From Bacteroidota bacterium (GTDB lineage Bacteria > Bacteroidota > Bacteroidia > Chitinophagales > Chitinophagaceae), in the NCBI GenBank assembly GCA_023391015.1, contig JAEWBT010000128.1, positions 1-24,098 of the forward strand: 24,098 nucleotides of DNA, in the 5' to 3' direction. The position numbers were made by a program, and so were the translations under genes. Below, piece after piece: positions 13,148 to 22,200 of the stretch (its first letter is position 1; each line of letters starts with the position of its first letter). Under the pieces are notes generated by a model, which searched no databases, was not told where the DNA came from, and saw nothing but the letters and a program-made list of their open reading frames with translations.

Positions 13148-16100
13148 GTGCGCTTATTACTTATAGCTTTACTTTTATCCGCTTCGTTTTTTGCTTCTGC
13201 GCAGGTAAATTTATACGTGGATAGCAGCCGGACCAGTTCCGGCGCAGGTGGCAACTGGTCGACGGCTTTCCGCACACTCAACGAGGCTTTGGCTGCGGTT
13301 TATGCAGGTAGCCCTTCTACCTCTTATAACCTATATGTAACCAAAGGAACTTATTACCCTACCGGTGTGCAGAGCGGAACTGACCGGGATAGTTCTTTTG
13401 TGATTCGGCGAGGTGGAATCCGGCTCTATGGTGGCTACCCCAGTGGCGGTGGAATTCAAAACGCAAATTTGTATCCTACCCGCCTAAGTGGGAACATTGG
13501 CAATGCAGCCCTGGAAACAGATAACTCCAACCATATCCTTACGATCGTCAATGTGCCTGTTGCAGGTGACAGCGTTATTGTAGACGGCTTTTATTTAGAA
13601 GAAAATCATACTACTGGCAGAGCGTTTAAAAATTACAACGGTACCCGCGTCTTTCACTTCCAGGGCGGAGCAGCTTATGTAATCAACACATCGCCGAAGG
13701 TGCTTTTAAAGTCATGTGTTTTCCGGAATGGTTATACTGGTAACAGCGGAGCTGGTTTGTATGTAGAAGACGGAAGCCTGACGTTGGAAAACTGCACCTT
13801 TACCCGAAACGTCGCGGGCCTCTGGGGAAAAGGTGGTGCCATTTATAATGACAACCGGAATGGAGGGGTTTTGCGCATCCATGGTTGCTCGTTTGAGAAC
13901 AACCGGGCCACTGTTGGGGGGGCAGTGTTCACGCACGCTCCCATGGAGAGTTTGCAGGTGAGCAATACGAGTTTTACCAGCAACGGCGCTCGTTGCGACT
14001 CTTTATCAACGCTCGGCGCTGCTCTTTATTATGACAGTGCAGCCCTGAGTAGAAACTACACCCTGGAAAATCTGACTTTTACCGGCAACACCGGGTGTTG
14101 GGGCGCAGCCGTTTACGTTAGCGCTTCACCGGTTTCTACCCCGGACTCGCTTACCCTTCGGTTCCGGAACTGTCAGTTTCTGAATAACAAATCACTGGAT
14201 GGCGGCGGGGCCGGCGGAGGAACCGTGGCCTTAAAACAGCCTATAAAGGCTGCTTTTGATACTTGTACGTTTGTTGGGAATCGGACAGGGGTGTGGGGAG
14301 GAGCTATCTACGCAAAGGCCGACCTGCAGCTGCGGGGGTGCTTGTTTCGCAACGACACTTCTATGAACAACGGGGGCGCCATCTACATTGATAACTGGGG
14401 AAGCGTAGTTGCTGAAAACACGCATTTCATCGGAAACGTCGCTACTTGGGGAAACGGCGGTGCTATTTGTAGCAACGGAGACAGCGTGGTCCTGCTAAAT
14501 TGTGTGCTTGACTCCAACCAGGCGGCTGATGGAAATGGTGGCGCTGTTTACCTGTATGGATGGGCGGCTGCTATGAACAAAACGTTGCTAAGGGGCAATT
14601 ATGCTTCTGGTAATGGCGGAGCTGTTTACTTTAGTGTCTATGAATTCAAAAACAGCAATAGCTTAATTTCCGGAAACGCGGCAGCCAGCACAGGTGGGGC
14701 CGGTTATATCAGCGCTAATAACAGTTATTTTGAGGGCACTACTATGGCCGGCAACTATGCACCGGCCTATCCAGGGATAGATTTTTATTTTAGCTCTGCT
14801 GTGAAAATCAAAAACAGCATTTTCTGGGACAGCCTGCATGTCTCCCACCCCTTTTATCTTGGCATTTTTGACATTCAGAACGCTACGGTTAAAGGCGGCT
14901 TTTCAGGCCCGGGAAACCTGGCATCCGACCCACTCTTTCTCAATCCTGCACCTGCCGGCAGCGCCCCGACGGCGGCCGGGAATTATGCCTTGTCGGCCTG
15001 TAGTCCGGCTATCGAGGCCGGCCAAAATACAAGCACCTATCCGGGCCAGACAGACCTCGCTGGTAACCCACGGCTTTCCGGCCTCACCATAGATCAGGGC
15101 GCCTATGAATTTCAGGGCATCCCCATTACGGGCACACTTTCCGGAATCGCCAATGACACGCTCTGCGCAGGTAGCAGCGGGCTGCTCACCCCTTCCATCC
15201 CCGGCGGCACCTGGACGAACCCACTGCCCACACTGATAACCATCACATCCTCCGGCCTGGCAACGGCAGGGATGGTAGCCGGCACAGACACACTTGTTTA
15301 CACGGTGATGAGCAACGGCTGTCCGGTAAGCGTAAAGCGGGTACTCAGGGTGCTTACCTTGCCCCAGGTAGATACCATAGCGGGTAGCAACACGGTTTGT
15401 AAGGGCAGTACCATCCAACTTAACAATGCATCCATCGGCGGGGTGTGGGAAAGCACGCATCCGCCAAGAGCTACGGTCTCTGCAACGGGTCTGGTTACGG
15501 GTCTGACGGCAGGGACGGTTACCATCCGCTATAAGCTGACCACCGCGGGGGGCTGCATGGATTCCGTAAGCCACCTGATTACCGTTCTGCCCAGGCCTGC
15601 TGTTCTACCGATTACGGGTGCCGCCGCTCATGTCTGCGTAAACGACACCCTTCAACTAGCAAACGCCACTTCCGGTGGTGCCTGGAGTGTGGCTTCCTGT
15701 GCAAATAAGCTTTCTGTAACCGGCGCGGGCGTCGTTACAGGGCTCGCTCCGGGCCTTTGCAATGCGCTTTACACGGTTATAGATACCAATGGCTGCGTTA
15801 CGACCCGAAGCTATGGCATCACCATCTACCCGGCAGCGGCCATCCCGGTTGTTAGCGGGCCATCAGAATTGTGCGCAGGTACGGCATTTACCTACGTGGC
15901 TACCCCCGGAAACGGTATCTGGAGTCATGCAAACAGTGCTGTGGCCTCTTTGAACGCTTCTACGGGTCAACTAAACCCTCTTGGCAAAGGAACAGATACT
16001 TTGTTTTACCAGTACGTCAACGGGAATGGATGCAAGGGCAACGCCGGCTATCCCGTAGCAATAGACGTAGATACCACTACCAGCCATATGGCTACGCTTT

Positions 16101-16723
16101 GTGGACCGGCAGGCGTCTGTATTTTTAACGGCAGGTTGCTGACTGATACCGGGAATTACAGCGCTGTCTTTACCTCTGCAAGTGGATGTGATTCTACCGT
16201 CAACCTGCATCTGATGCGCCGGGCAGGTAGCGTGTCAATAGATACAACTGTTAATCAAATAAATGGGCAGCTTACAGCTCAGGCTACCGGGATGCGTTTT
16301 CACTACCAATGGGTACGCTGTGAGTTGGATGGCTCCTTTACGGTGTTGCCAAACGATACCTTGCAAACCTTGTCTGCTGCGACAACAGGTGCCTACGCGG
16401 TGGCCGTTGCAGATGGCACTTGTGCCGTCCGCTCTGGCTGCCATTTTTTTGACTCTACTACCCTGAATACTGGCTTTATCGCTACCGATAATTGGGAGGT
16501 TTTTCCCGTTCCTGCCAGCGATTGGGTTCGGGTGCGCTCCGGGAATCAGGTAATAAAATCCCTTTCCCTGCTGGATGCCACGGGTAAGGCCTTAAAGGAA
16601 ATTTTTCCGGAATTGGCAGAAGTAACCATCCCCCTCCGGGATCTCGCTTCAGGGCTTTATCTGCTTCGGATGCAGACCATTTCCGGACAAAATAAAGCAG
16701 TTCCAATCACCATAGTCCGGTAA
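13148..16723 (+). CDS. large secreted beta-helix / Ig-like protein with T9SS sorting domain
   Basis: This is probably a surface or released protein; no catalytic motif is visible. The GTG at 13148 gives 1191 residues and places a signal peptide (R-L-L-L-I-A-L-L-L-S-A, cut after A-S-A-Q) at the very N-terminus. An upstream in-frame TTG at 13103 would add unrelated residues. From about residue 20 to 640 there is a right-handed parallel beta-helix with many G-N-G-G-A-(V/I)-Y turns. It closes with the choice-of-anchor block D-L-A-G-N-P-R-L-x-G-L-T-I-D-Q-G-A-Y-E. About four Ig-like repeats of 75-80 residues follow (to about 975), each with a C-x-G start, a G-x-W, an A-T-G-x-V-T-G-type strand and a late Cys. 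A C-D-S-T-V-N-L segment comes next. The C-terminal 75 residues (V-F-P-V-P-A-S-D-W to P-I-T-I-V-R) are a type A T9SS sorting domain. Confidence 0.88.
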   Translation: MRLLLIALLLSASFFASAQVNLYVDSSRTSSGAGGNWSTAFRTLNEALAAVYAGSPSTSYNLYVTKGTYYPTGVQSGTDRDSSFVIRRGGIRLYGGYPSGGGIQNANLYPTRLSGNIGNAALETDNSNHILTIVNVPVAGDSVIVDGFYLEENHTTGRAFKNYNGTRVFHFQGGAAYVINTSPKVLLKSCVFRNGYTGNSGAGLYVEDGSLTLENCTFTRNVAGLWGKGGAIYNDNRNGGVLRIHGCSFENNRATVGGAVFTHAPMESLQVSNTSFTSNGARCDSLSTLGAALYYDSAALSRNYTLENLTFTGNTGCWGAAVYVSASPVSTPDSLTLRFRNCQFLNNKSLDGGGAGGGTVALKQPIKAAFDTCTFVGNRTGVWGGAIYAKADLQLRGCLFRNDTSMNNGGAIYIDNWGSVVAENTHFIGNVATWGNGGAICSNGDSVVLLNCVLDSNQAADGNGGAVYLYGWAAAMNKTLLRGNYASGNGGAVYFSVYEFKNSNSLISGNAAASTGGAGYISANNSYFEGTTMAGNYAPAYPGIDFYFSSAVKIKNSIFWDSLHVSHPFYLGIFDIQNATVKGGFSGPGNLASDPLFLNPAPAGSAPTAAGNYALSACSPAIEAGQNTSTYPGQTDLAGNPRLSGLTIDQGAYEFQGIPITGTLSGIANDTLCAGSSGLLTPSIPGGTWTNPLPTLITITSSGLATAGMVAGTDTLVYTVMSNGCPVSVKRVLRVLTLPQVDTIAGSNTVCKGSTIQLNNASIGGVWESTHPPRATVSATGLVTGLTAGTVTIRYKLTTAGGCMDSVSHLITVLPRPAVLPITGAAAHVCVNDTLQLANATSGGAWSVASCANKLSVTGAGVVTGLAPGLCNALYTVIDTNGCVTTRSYGITIYPAAAIPVVSGPSELCAGTAFTYVATPGNGIWSHANSAVASLNASTGQLNPLGKGTDTLFYQYVNGNGCKGNAGYPVAIDVDTTTSHMATLCGPAGVCIFNGRLLTDTGNYSAVFTSASGCDSTVNLHLMRRAGSVSIDTTVNQINGQLTAQATGMRFHYQWVRCELDGSFTVLPNDTLQTLSAATTGAYAVAVADGTCAVRSGCHFFDSTTLNTGFIATDNWEVFPVPASDWVRVRSGNQVIKSLSLLDATGKALKEIFPELAEVTIPLRDLASGLYLLRMQTISGQNKAVPITIVR

Positions 16724-16780
16724 GTAAAAAGGATTTTCTCTTTTCGCTGCCCGGCACCTTCAATACCTACCTTATATCTC

Positions 16781-17089
16781 ATGCACCCTGCCCGCCCTAC
16801 CGTCAACCTTGCCATTCAGTTTTTGCCCTTGCGCTACCCGAAAGACAAAGCCTACGAAATTGTGGATGCTGCGATTGCAGTGGTGCAAAATTCGGGATTG
16901 AAATTCGTGGTCGGCCCGTTTGAAACCACAGTGGAAGGACCGTATGAAGCGGTATTTTCGCTCTTAGATACGATGCAGGAAGCCGCCCGGGAAGCCGGTG
17001 CCGACGAGCTGCTGATTAATATGAAACTGCACCGGTCTTTTGTAGAAGACATGCACATCACCGACAAAACCGGAAAATACAACGCCTAA
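16781..17089 (+). CDS. thiamine-binding protein family (UPF0045 / MTH1187-like)
   Basis: This small cytoplasmic protein (102 residues) has the ferredoxin-like fold of the thiamine-binding MTH1187/YkoF group. Supporting features are the N-terminal strand N-L-A-I-Q-F-L-P-L, then V-D-A-A-I-A-V-V-Q-N-S-G-L, V-G-P-F-E-T-T-V-E-G, and a late L-L-I-N-M-K-L-H. Members bind thiamine or related pyrimidines, but a physiological role is mostly unproven. It is followed nine bases later by pyrF, so the two are probably co-transcribed. No thiamine biosynthesis gene or TPP riboswitch is seen upstream in the 57-base gap. Confidence 0.78.
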   Translation: MHPARPTVNLAIQFLPLRYPKDKAYEIVDAAIAVVQNSGLKFVVGPFETTVEGPYEAVFSLLDTMQEAAREAGADELLINMKLHRSFVEDMHITDKTGKYNA

Positions 17090-17098
17090 GCATCCAAG

Positions 17099-17902
17099 AT
17101 GAACCGTTCCGACCTTGTAGCTGCCATTCGTGCCAAAAAGTCCATGCTGTGCGTGGGACTGGATACCGATCCTGCCAACCTGCCAACGCATCTTTCCTCA
17201 AAAGAAGACGGCGTTCTGGAATTTAATAAGGCAATCATTGATGCCACCCGCGAGTTTGCCGTTTCCTACAAACTCAACACTGCTTTTTACGAAGCCCAGG
17301 GCATTCGCGGCTGGGAAATACTGGAGGAAACCAGAGCCTACATCGGTCCGGATTGCCTTACCATTGCCGACGCCAAGCGCGGCGACATCGGCAACACGGC
17401 GCAGCAATACGCTAAAACGTTCTTTCAAACGTATCCCTTTGACGCGGTAACGATTGCGCCTTATATGGGAAAAGACAGTGTGGCACCTTTTTTGGAATTT
17501 TCCGGAAAATGGGGCATCGTGCTGGGCCTGACGAGCAACAAAGGCAACGCCGATTTCCAAATGCTCAAGACAGAGGACGGCGAGAAAGTTTTTGAAGTGG
17601 TACTCAGCAAAACGGCTACTTGGGGTACGCCGGAAAACCTGATGTTTGTGGTGGGTGCCACAAACCCCGATGGCCTGCGTCATATCCGGAATTTATTGCC
17701 GGAGCATTTCTTTCTGGTGCCGGGCGTGGGCGCGCAGGGCGGCGATGTGGCGTCGGTGTGCGAAGCGGGCTGCAACGCCGATGGCGGCTTGCTGATCAAC
17801 GTCAGCCGGGGAATTTGCAGCCTAAGCAAAGGCGAAGATTTTGCCGATAAAGCGCACGAAGCGGCCCGGAAGTATCAGGGAGAAATGGCACAGTGGGTAT
17901 AG
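17099..17902 (+). CDS. pyrF: orotidine 5'-phosphate decarboxylase (type 2)
   Basis: This enzyme converts OMP to UMP in the last step of de novo pyrimidine synthesis in the cytoplasm. At 267 residues it belongs to the longer type 2 subfamily. The catalytic charged network is present as D91-A-K93-R-G-D96-I-G-N-T. Further support comes from the N-terminal L-C-V-G-L-D-T-D-P, the A-P-Y-M-G-K-D-S-V block and the phosphate-binding V-P-G-V-G-A-Q-G-G-D. The ATG at 17099 follows the stop of the thiamine-binding-type gene by nine bases. Other pyr genes are not nearby. A TTTCCGGAAA copy is embedded at 17499. Confidence 0.95.
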   Translation: MNRSDLVAAIRAKKSMLCVGLDTDPANLPTHLSSKEDGVLEFNKAIIDATREFAVSYKLNTAFYEAQGIRGWEILEETRAYIGPDCLTIADAKRGDIGNTAQQYAKTFFQTYPFDAVTIAPYMGKDSVAPFLEFSGKWGIVLGLTSNKGNADFQMLKTEDGEKVFEVVLSKTATWGTPENLMFVVGATNPDGLRHIRNLLPEHFFLVPGVGAQGGDVASVCEAGCNADGGLLINVSRGICSLSKGEDFADKAHEAARKYQGEMAQWV

Positions 17903-17942
17903 AAAAATAACATTTAAACCCTTCTATCCTCAACGGCTCTAT

Positions 17943-17950
17943 TAACTTCG
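17943..17950 (+). promoter_or_regulatory. possible -7 box of the small exported-protein gene
   Basis: TAACTTCG (TAnnTTCG) ends nine bases before the ATG at 17960. The same TTCG variant is seen before tRNA-Met and the T9SS cargo gene. No clear -33 element is present. Confidence 0.35.
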
Positions 17951-17959
17951 TCTCCAATT

Positions 17960-18469
17960 ATGAAAGCTATTCTTTCCCTTGCCGGTCTTTTTCTTTTTTC
18001 TTTTTCCACACAGGCCCAGCAGCCGCAGATGCAGAACACTGCAACTAATAAAGTAGGCTGTATGGATCCCGACACGCGCCTTTTGGCAGATGAAGTGCGT
18101 CAACACTACGCCGCCCAAGGTTTTGCCGTGGTGCGCAACGCCATGCTGACGATGTCTTCCAACCAACCGTTTCCGGTGGTGATTGAGCTGGCCGAGAAGG
18201 AAAAGTATCAGGTGGCTTTTATTGCCAACAAAGACGCCAATCTGCTGACCGCCGAAATCCTCGGACCCGACAAGCGTCGCCTGTTTCACGAAACCAATCG
18301 GACGCGCAAAACCGGTAGCCATGTGATTTCCTTTCCGTTTACCGCTCCCAAAACCGACGCCTATTTGTTTATCCTCCAACAAAACCTGCGGCGCGACGAA
18401 ACCTGCGGTGGCTTCCTGATGTTCCGCGATACGCTGAAAACGCGCACAGCCCCGGTGGCATCTTTTTAG
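17960..18469 (+). CDS. small exported protein of unknown function
   Basis: I do not recognise the family. The 169 residues start with a clear signal peptide (M-K-A-I-L-S-L-A-G-L-F-L-F-S-F, cut after T-Q-A-Q). The mature part is about 148 residues with two cysteines, at C-M-D-P and E-T-C-G-G, that could form a disulfide in the periplasm. Hydrophobic strands such as Y-Q-V-A-F-I-A and A-Y-L-F-I-L-Q-Q suggest a small beta-sandwich. The pattern of T-A-E-I-L-G-P-D and S-F-P-F-T-A-P is reminiscent of periplasmic beta-sandwich ligand-binding modules, but this is only an impression. ung follows after 26 bases with one TTTCCGGAAA between. Confidence 0.75.
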   Translation: MKAILSLAGLFLFSFSTQAQQPQMQNTATNKVGCMDPDTRLLADEVRQHYAAQGFAVVRNAMLTMSSNQPFPVVIELAEKEKYQVAFIANKDANLLTAEILGPDKRRLFHETNRTRKTGSHVISFPFTAPKTDAYLFILQQNLRRDETCGGFLMFRDTLKTRTAPVASF

Positions 18470-18495
18470 CAGCCTTTTCCGGAAAAAATATCCTT

Positions 18496-19173
18496 ATGGA
18501 CGTAGCCATTGAGCCGTCGTGGAAAGCGGTCTTGCAGCAGGAGTTTCAAAAGCCATATTTCGCCCAAATCGCGCAGGCTCTCAAATCAGAAATTGCGCAG
18601 GGGAAAAAGATTTTTCCGGCGGGCGGCGAGATTTTCAACGCTTTTAAATTTACCCCTTTTGACGCGGTGGAAGTGGTAATTCTGGGACAAGACCCTTACC
18701 ACGGACCGGGGCAGGCACACGGGCTGTCGTTTTCGGTGAAGCCGGGCGTAGCCGTGCCGCCATCGCTGCAAAACATCTACAAGGAAATCCACGCCGAATT
18801 TGGATTTCCGATCCCCCACACCGGCAACTTGGAATCGTGGGCGAAGCAAGGGGTTTTGCTGCTCAACGCATCGCTGACAGTGGAGGCTCATAAAGCCAAT
18901 TCCCATGCCAAGCTGGGCTGGCACGAGTTCACCGACCAAGTGATTTACCAACTGGCGACGCAGAAAAAGCACCTTGTGTTTATGCTGTGGGGAAAATTTG
19001 CCCAAAGCAAAGCGGTGCTGATTCCGCCGGGCAGACACCTGGTTTTGAAAAGCGCCCATCCCTCCCCGCTCTCGGCCCACAATGGTTTTTTCGGCAACAA
19101 TCATTTTAAAGAAGCCAACGAGTACCTCGTGGCGCACGGCAAAAAGCCGATTGACTGGCGCATTCCGGGATAG
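18496..19173 (+). CDS. ung: uracil-DNA glycosylase (family 1)
   Basis: This cytoplasmic enzyme removes uracil from DNA to start base-excision repair. The 225-residue length is standard. The water-activating loop G-Q-D66-P-Y-H-G-P-G-Q-A-H-G-L-S-F-S-V is intact, and the minor-groove loop carries H188-P-S-P-L-S-A. W-A-x-Q-G-V-L-L-L-N-A-S-L-T-V provides the conserved core. The gene may be co-transcribed with the small exported-protein gene upstream, although the functions look unrelated. It ends tail to tail with the nuclease-helicase gene, with 15 bases between stops and a shared hairpin. Confidence 0.96.
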   Translation: MDVAIEPSWKAVLQQEFQKPYFAQIAQALKSEIAQGKKIFPAGGEIFNAFKFTPFDAVEVVILGQDPYHGPGQAHGLSFSVKPGVAVPPSLQNIYKEIHAEFGFPIPHTGNLESWAKQGVLLLNASLTVEAHKANSHAKLGWHEFTDQVIYQLATQKKHLVFMLWGKFAQSKAVLIPPGRHLVLKSAHPSPLSAHNGFFGNNHFKEANEYLVAHGKKPIDWRIPG

Positions 19174-19174
19174 C

Positions 19175-19204
19175 AGAAGCGCTGTCTTTTATCCCAGCGC
19201 TTCT
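19175..19204. terminator. hairpin shared by the convergent ends of ung and the helicase gene
   Basis: A perfect 10-bp inverted repeat, AGAAGCGCTG (19175-19184) with CAGCGCTTCT (19195-19204), encloses a 10-base loop TCTTTTATCC. It begins two bases after the ung stop and contains the helicase stop codon (19189-19191). No T-run follows on either side, so it may pause or protect both transcripts rather than act as a standard terminator. Confidence 0.5.
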
Positions 19205-22200
19205 ACCGGACAAAACAACTCCGCAGAAGCACTTATTTTCCGGAAATCTTCGCTTACAGAAGCTATTGTTTCTGCTTCCATAAAGCCTCCCCGCTCCCGG
19301 ATGCAATCCAGAAAGCTTTTGTAAATGGGATTTTTTTGGAGCAGCGCCGGATTGCCGGTTACGAAAAGTTGCTTTTTGGCGCGGGTTATGGCCACGTTGA
19401 GCTTTCGGTCCACCTGTTGGCCTTCATCTTCCACAACATTGGCCAACAGTTCCAGCTGATACGACTCGTTCACACAAAAAGAATACAAAATCACATCCCG
19501 TTGCGAGCCTTGGAAACGCTCCACGGTGTCGATGGTCAGATCGTAAAGTGATTCAATGCCCAGCTTATGAATTTCGCGCCGCAATAGCGCAATCTGCGCC
19601 CGGTAAGGCGTGATAATTCCAACACTGATTTTCCGGAATTTTTCCGGATCGGTGGGCAGTGGCTCGTCGGCCACCAGCTCCAGGTTATTTTGCCGGCATA
19701 AATCCCACAATTCCCGTAGCAACCGCACGACAGTTGCGGCCTCATTTGTGTTGGTTTTAGCCGTTTTATCATCCGGGTGTTTAGCGGAGGGCAAGAACGC
19801 AAGGCGCTGCGTGGCCACCAATTGCTGCACCGGATTTCCGGAATTCCAGCTTCTGTAAGGCAGCGCTGCTTGTTGGTGTGGCGTCGGCACCGCCTTCAGG
19901 CGATTGTTGTAAAAAAACTGGTTGGGGAAGAAAGCGATTTCCGGGTGCATTCGCCCATGATGGCACAGCATTTCCCAGTGCGGCGAAGCGGTTTCCGATT
20001 GATGTTTCCGGAAAAGACGCTCAAAAAGCGACTCGCGCCGGTCGGTCAGACCGATTTGGCGCAACTGTGGGTTTTGGACCGCCGAAATTTCACTGCTTTG
20101 CACCACCACCGCCGGCAGTTGCTTGTGATCGCCAATCAGAATAAATTTCTCAATTGCATTGCCACCCCGGACGCTTTTGGCGGACAGCAATCCCAGCAGC
20201 ATCGGCTCCAGAATCTGCGACGCTTCATCCACGATGGCTACGCCAAATTGTTTCAACCTGAAAAGGTCTGTTTTTCCGGAAAGCGAGGCAACAGTTCCCA
20301 CAAAAATCCGGTGTTTTCGGATCTCGGCCCGCACTTCGTCGCGTTTGTTACAGTGACCGATCACGCGGTCCAGCAGCCGGTGGCGGTGCTTGGGCTCGCA
20401 GGAAAGCTCCGGCCCAATGCGCACATAATCCGGACTTCCTGCTACGGTATTCAACGCATCGCAAATCTCGTCCACCGCGCGGTTGGTATAAGAAAGCAGC
20501 AGGATATTGGTTTCCGGATTCTGGTAAAATTCTTCTACCAGCGCTTTTAAGGCCAGCGAGGTTTTGCCGGTGCCGGGCGGGCCAAGCAGCAGGAAATAGT
20601 CTTTCGCCCTTTTGGCTTTTGCTACAATGCGGGCGATTTCCGGCGTTTCGCAAGTGCACGTGACTTCGGCATAAGCATCCACAACCGGTGCACGCTGGCT
20701 TAGCAAAAGGTCTTTCCGCTCTTGGCTGGCCTGTAAAAAAGAGTATAAACCACGATATTGCGCCAGGTAGGTTGCGTCCAGAAAATCAGGCTCTATGGCA
20801 TACCGACTGCCTTGGGGCAACACCGCCGGATTACGTTGTTTGTAACGCACCCGGATGGTGATTTCAGTCGGAGAAATCTGGGCAACTGCGCCTTTGAAAA
20901 CCTGCCGGTTGGTTACGTTCTCGCCATCGTTGTTGCGCTCGTAGAGCATCACAATATCGCCGGTGCGGAAGGCCGGGAGAAATTCGGGGCCGTATTCCGG
21001 AATCCGGAGTCGCAGAAATGGGTCGTCGCTCTCGGTGCGGTTTTCCAAAATCGTCAGGCCCGTAAGGATTTCGCCGGCTTCGGTTTTTTCGTCGGTGGAC
21101 GCCAACCAGAGCGAGGAGATGCCGCGCGTACTGTCGGCATCCGGTTCACCCGCTTTGGAAAGATAATGTTCCCGTGTTACGAAAGCATAAAAGGAATGAA
21201 AATATGCGAGTTCCAGCGCCGAAGCGTTTTCCAGCGGTGCCCGGAACTGCTCTATTTGCGGGATAATGTATTTCTGTAAAAAAGGAGCGTTTGCGGTCCC
21301 GGCGTGCGTCAGCAGGTTGTGGGGATAAATACCATCTAGCAAAGCTTGTGCGACGTTTTCCGTTGGGTCAGCGGCGACGCCGTGTTCATTAGCCACAATA
21401 CTGTTGCGCAGCGCCAGAATTTCCTTAATGGCCGCCATCGACGGCGCGGAAAGGCGCAGGTTGGCCTTCGCGTCGGTGTATTTAGAGTAACAGATAAAAG
21501 TGCTTAAATCCCGGAACGCCACGCCCAGCATTTTCTGAATCATGATTTGATACAGAAACGCCTGACTTTGGTGGTTAACGCCAATGAGGCTGTGGTTGGT
21601 TTCCGGCCACGGCGCTTTTCCGGATTTTAGTTCTATCACCACATTCCGGCCTTTTTCCGATTGTAGTTGCAGTAAATCCAGCCGGCCTTGCACACCCAGT
21701 TGTTCGCAAATAAAATGCGGCTCCAGCAGCGCACTTTCGCGGTCAATGCCGGTTTGCGGAAAGACCTTCCGGACGATGGTTTGAATGTTGATAAACTGCG
21801 CTTGGGCATCGTCAAAAAACGCCTTGTCAATCTCGGCGCAGGTGGCAAACTCAAACGGAGAAGCTTTAAACGCTTTTTTCATGGCGTCGGCGAAAAGCAC
21901 CGGCGCGTCGGGTGTTTCGTGGATGATTTCGTCCAGAAACAGGTTGGCGATGTTTCCCAGCAGGATGTGACGGTTGACGAGTACCGGCTCCAGGCGGCTG
22001 CGCAAAAAATTCAGGGGGTGTCGGCTGTGCTCTTTCCGGCACTCGGCCAGCGCACTGACGTCCAGCAAATAATCAGGCTCCAGAATCAAGAGTTCGGGAT
22101 GATACGTGCCGTCATCCGCCACGCGAACGTCAATCAGGTTGAGCTGGCAGCCTTTCCAGAGTTGAGAAACCGTTTCTTTAAAGGCACCATTTTCGCCGTC

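Noticed and set aside
16724..16780. TPP riboswitch ahead of the thiamine-binding-type gene
   Set aside because: The 57-base gap is too short and has no THI-box-like sequence.
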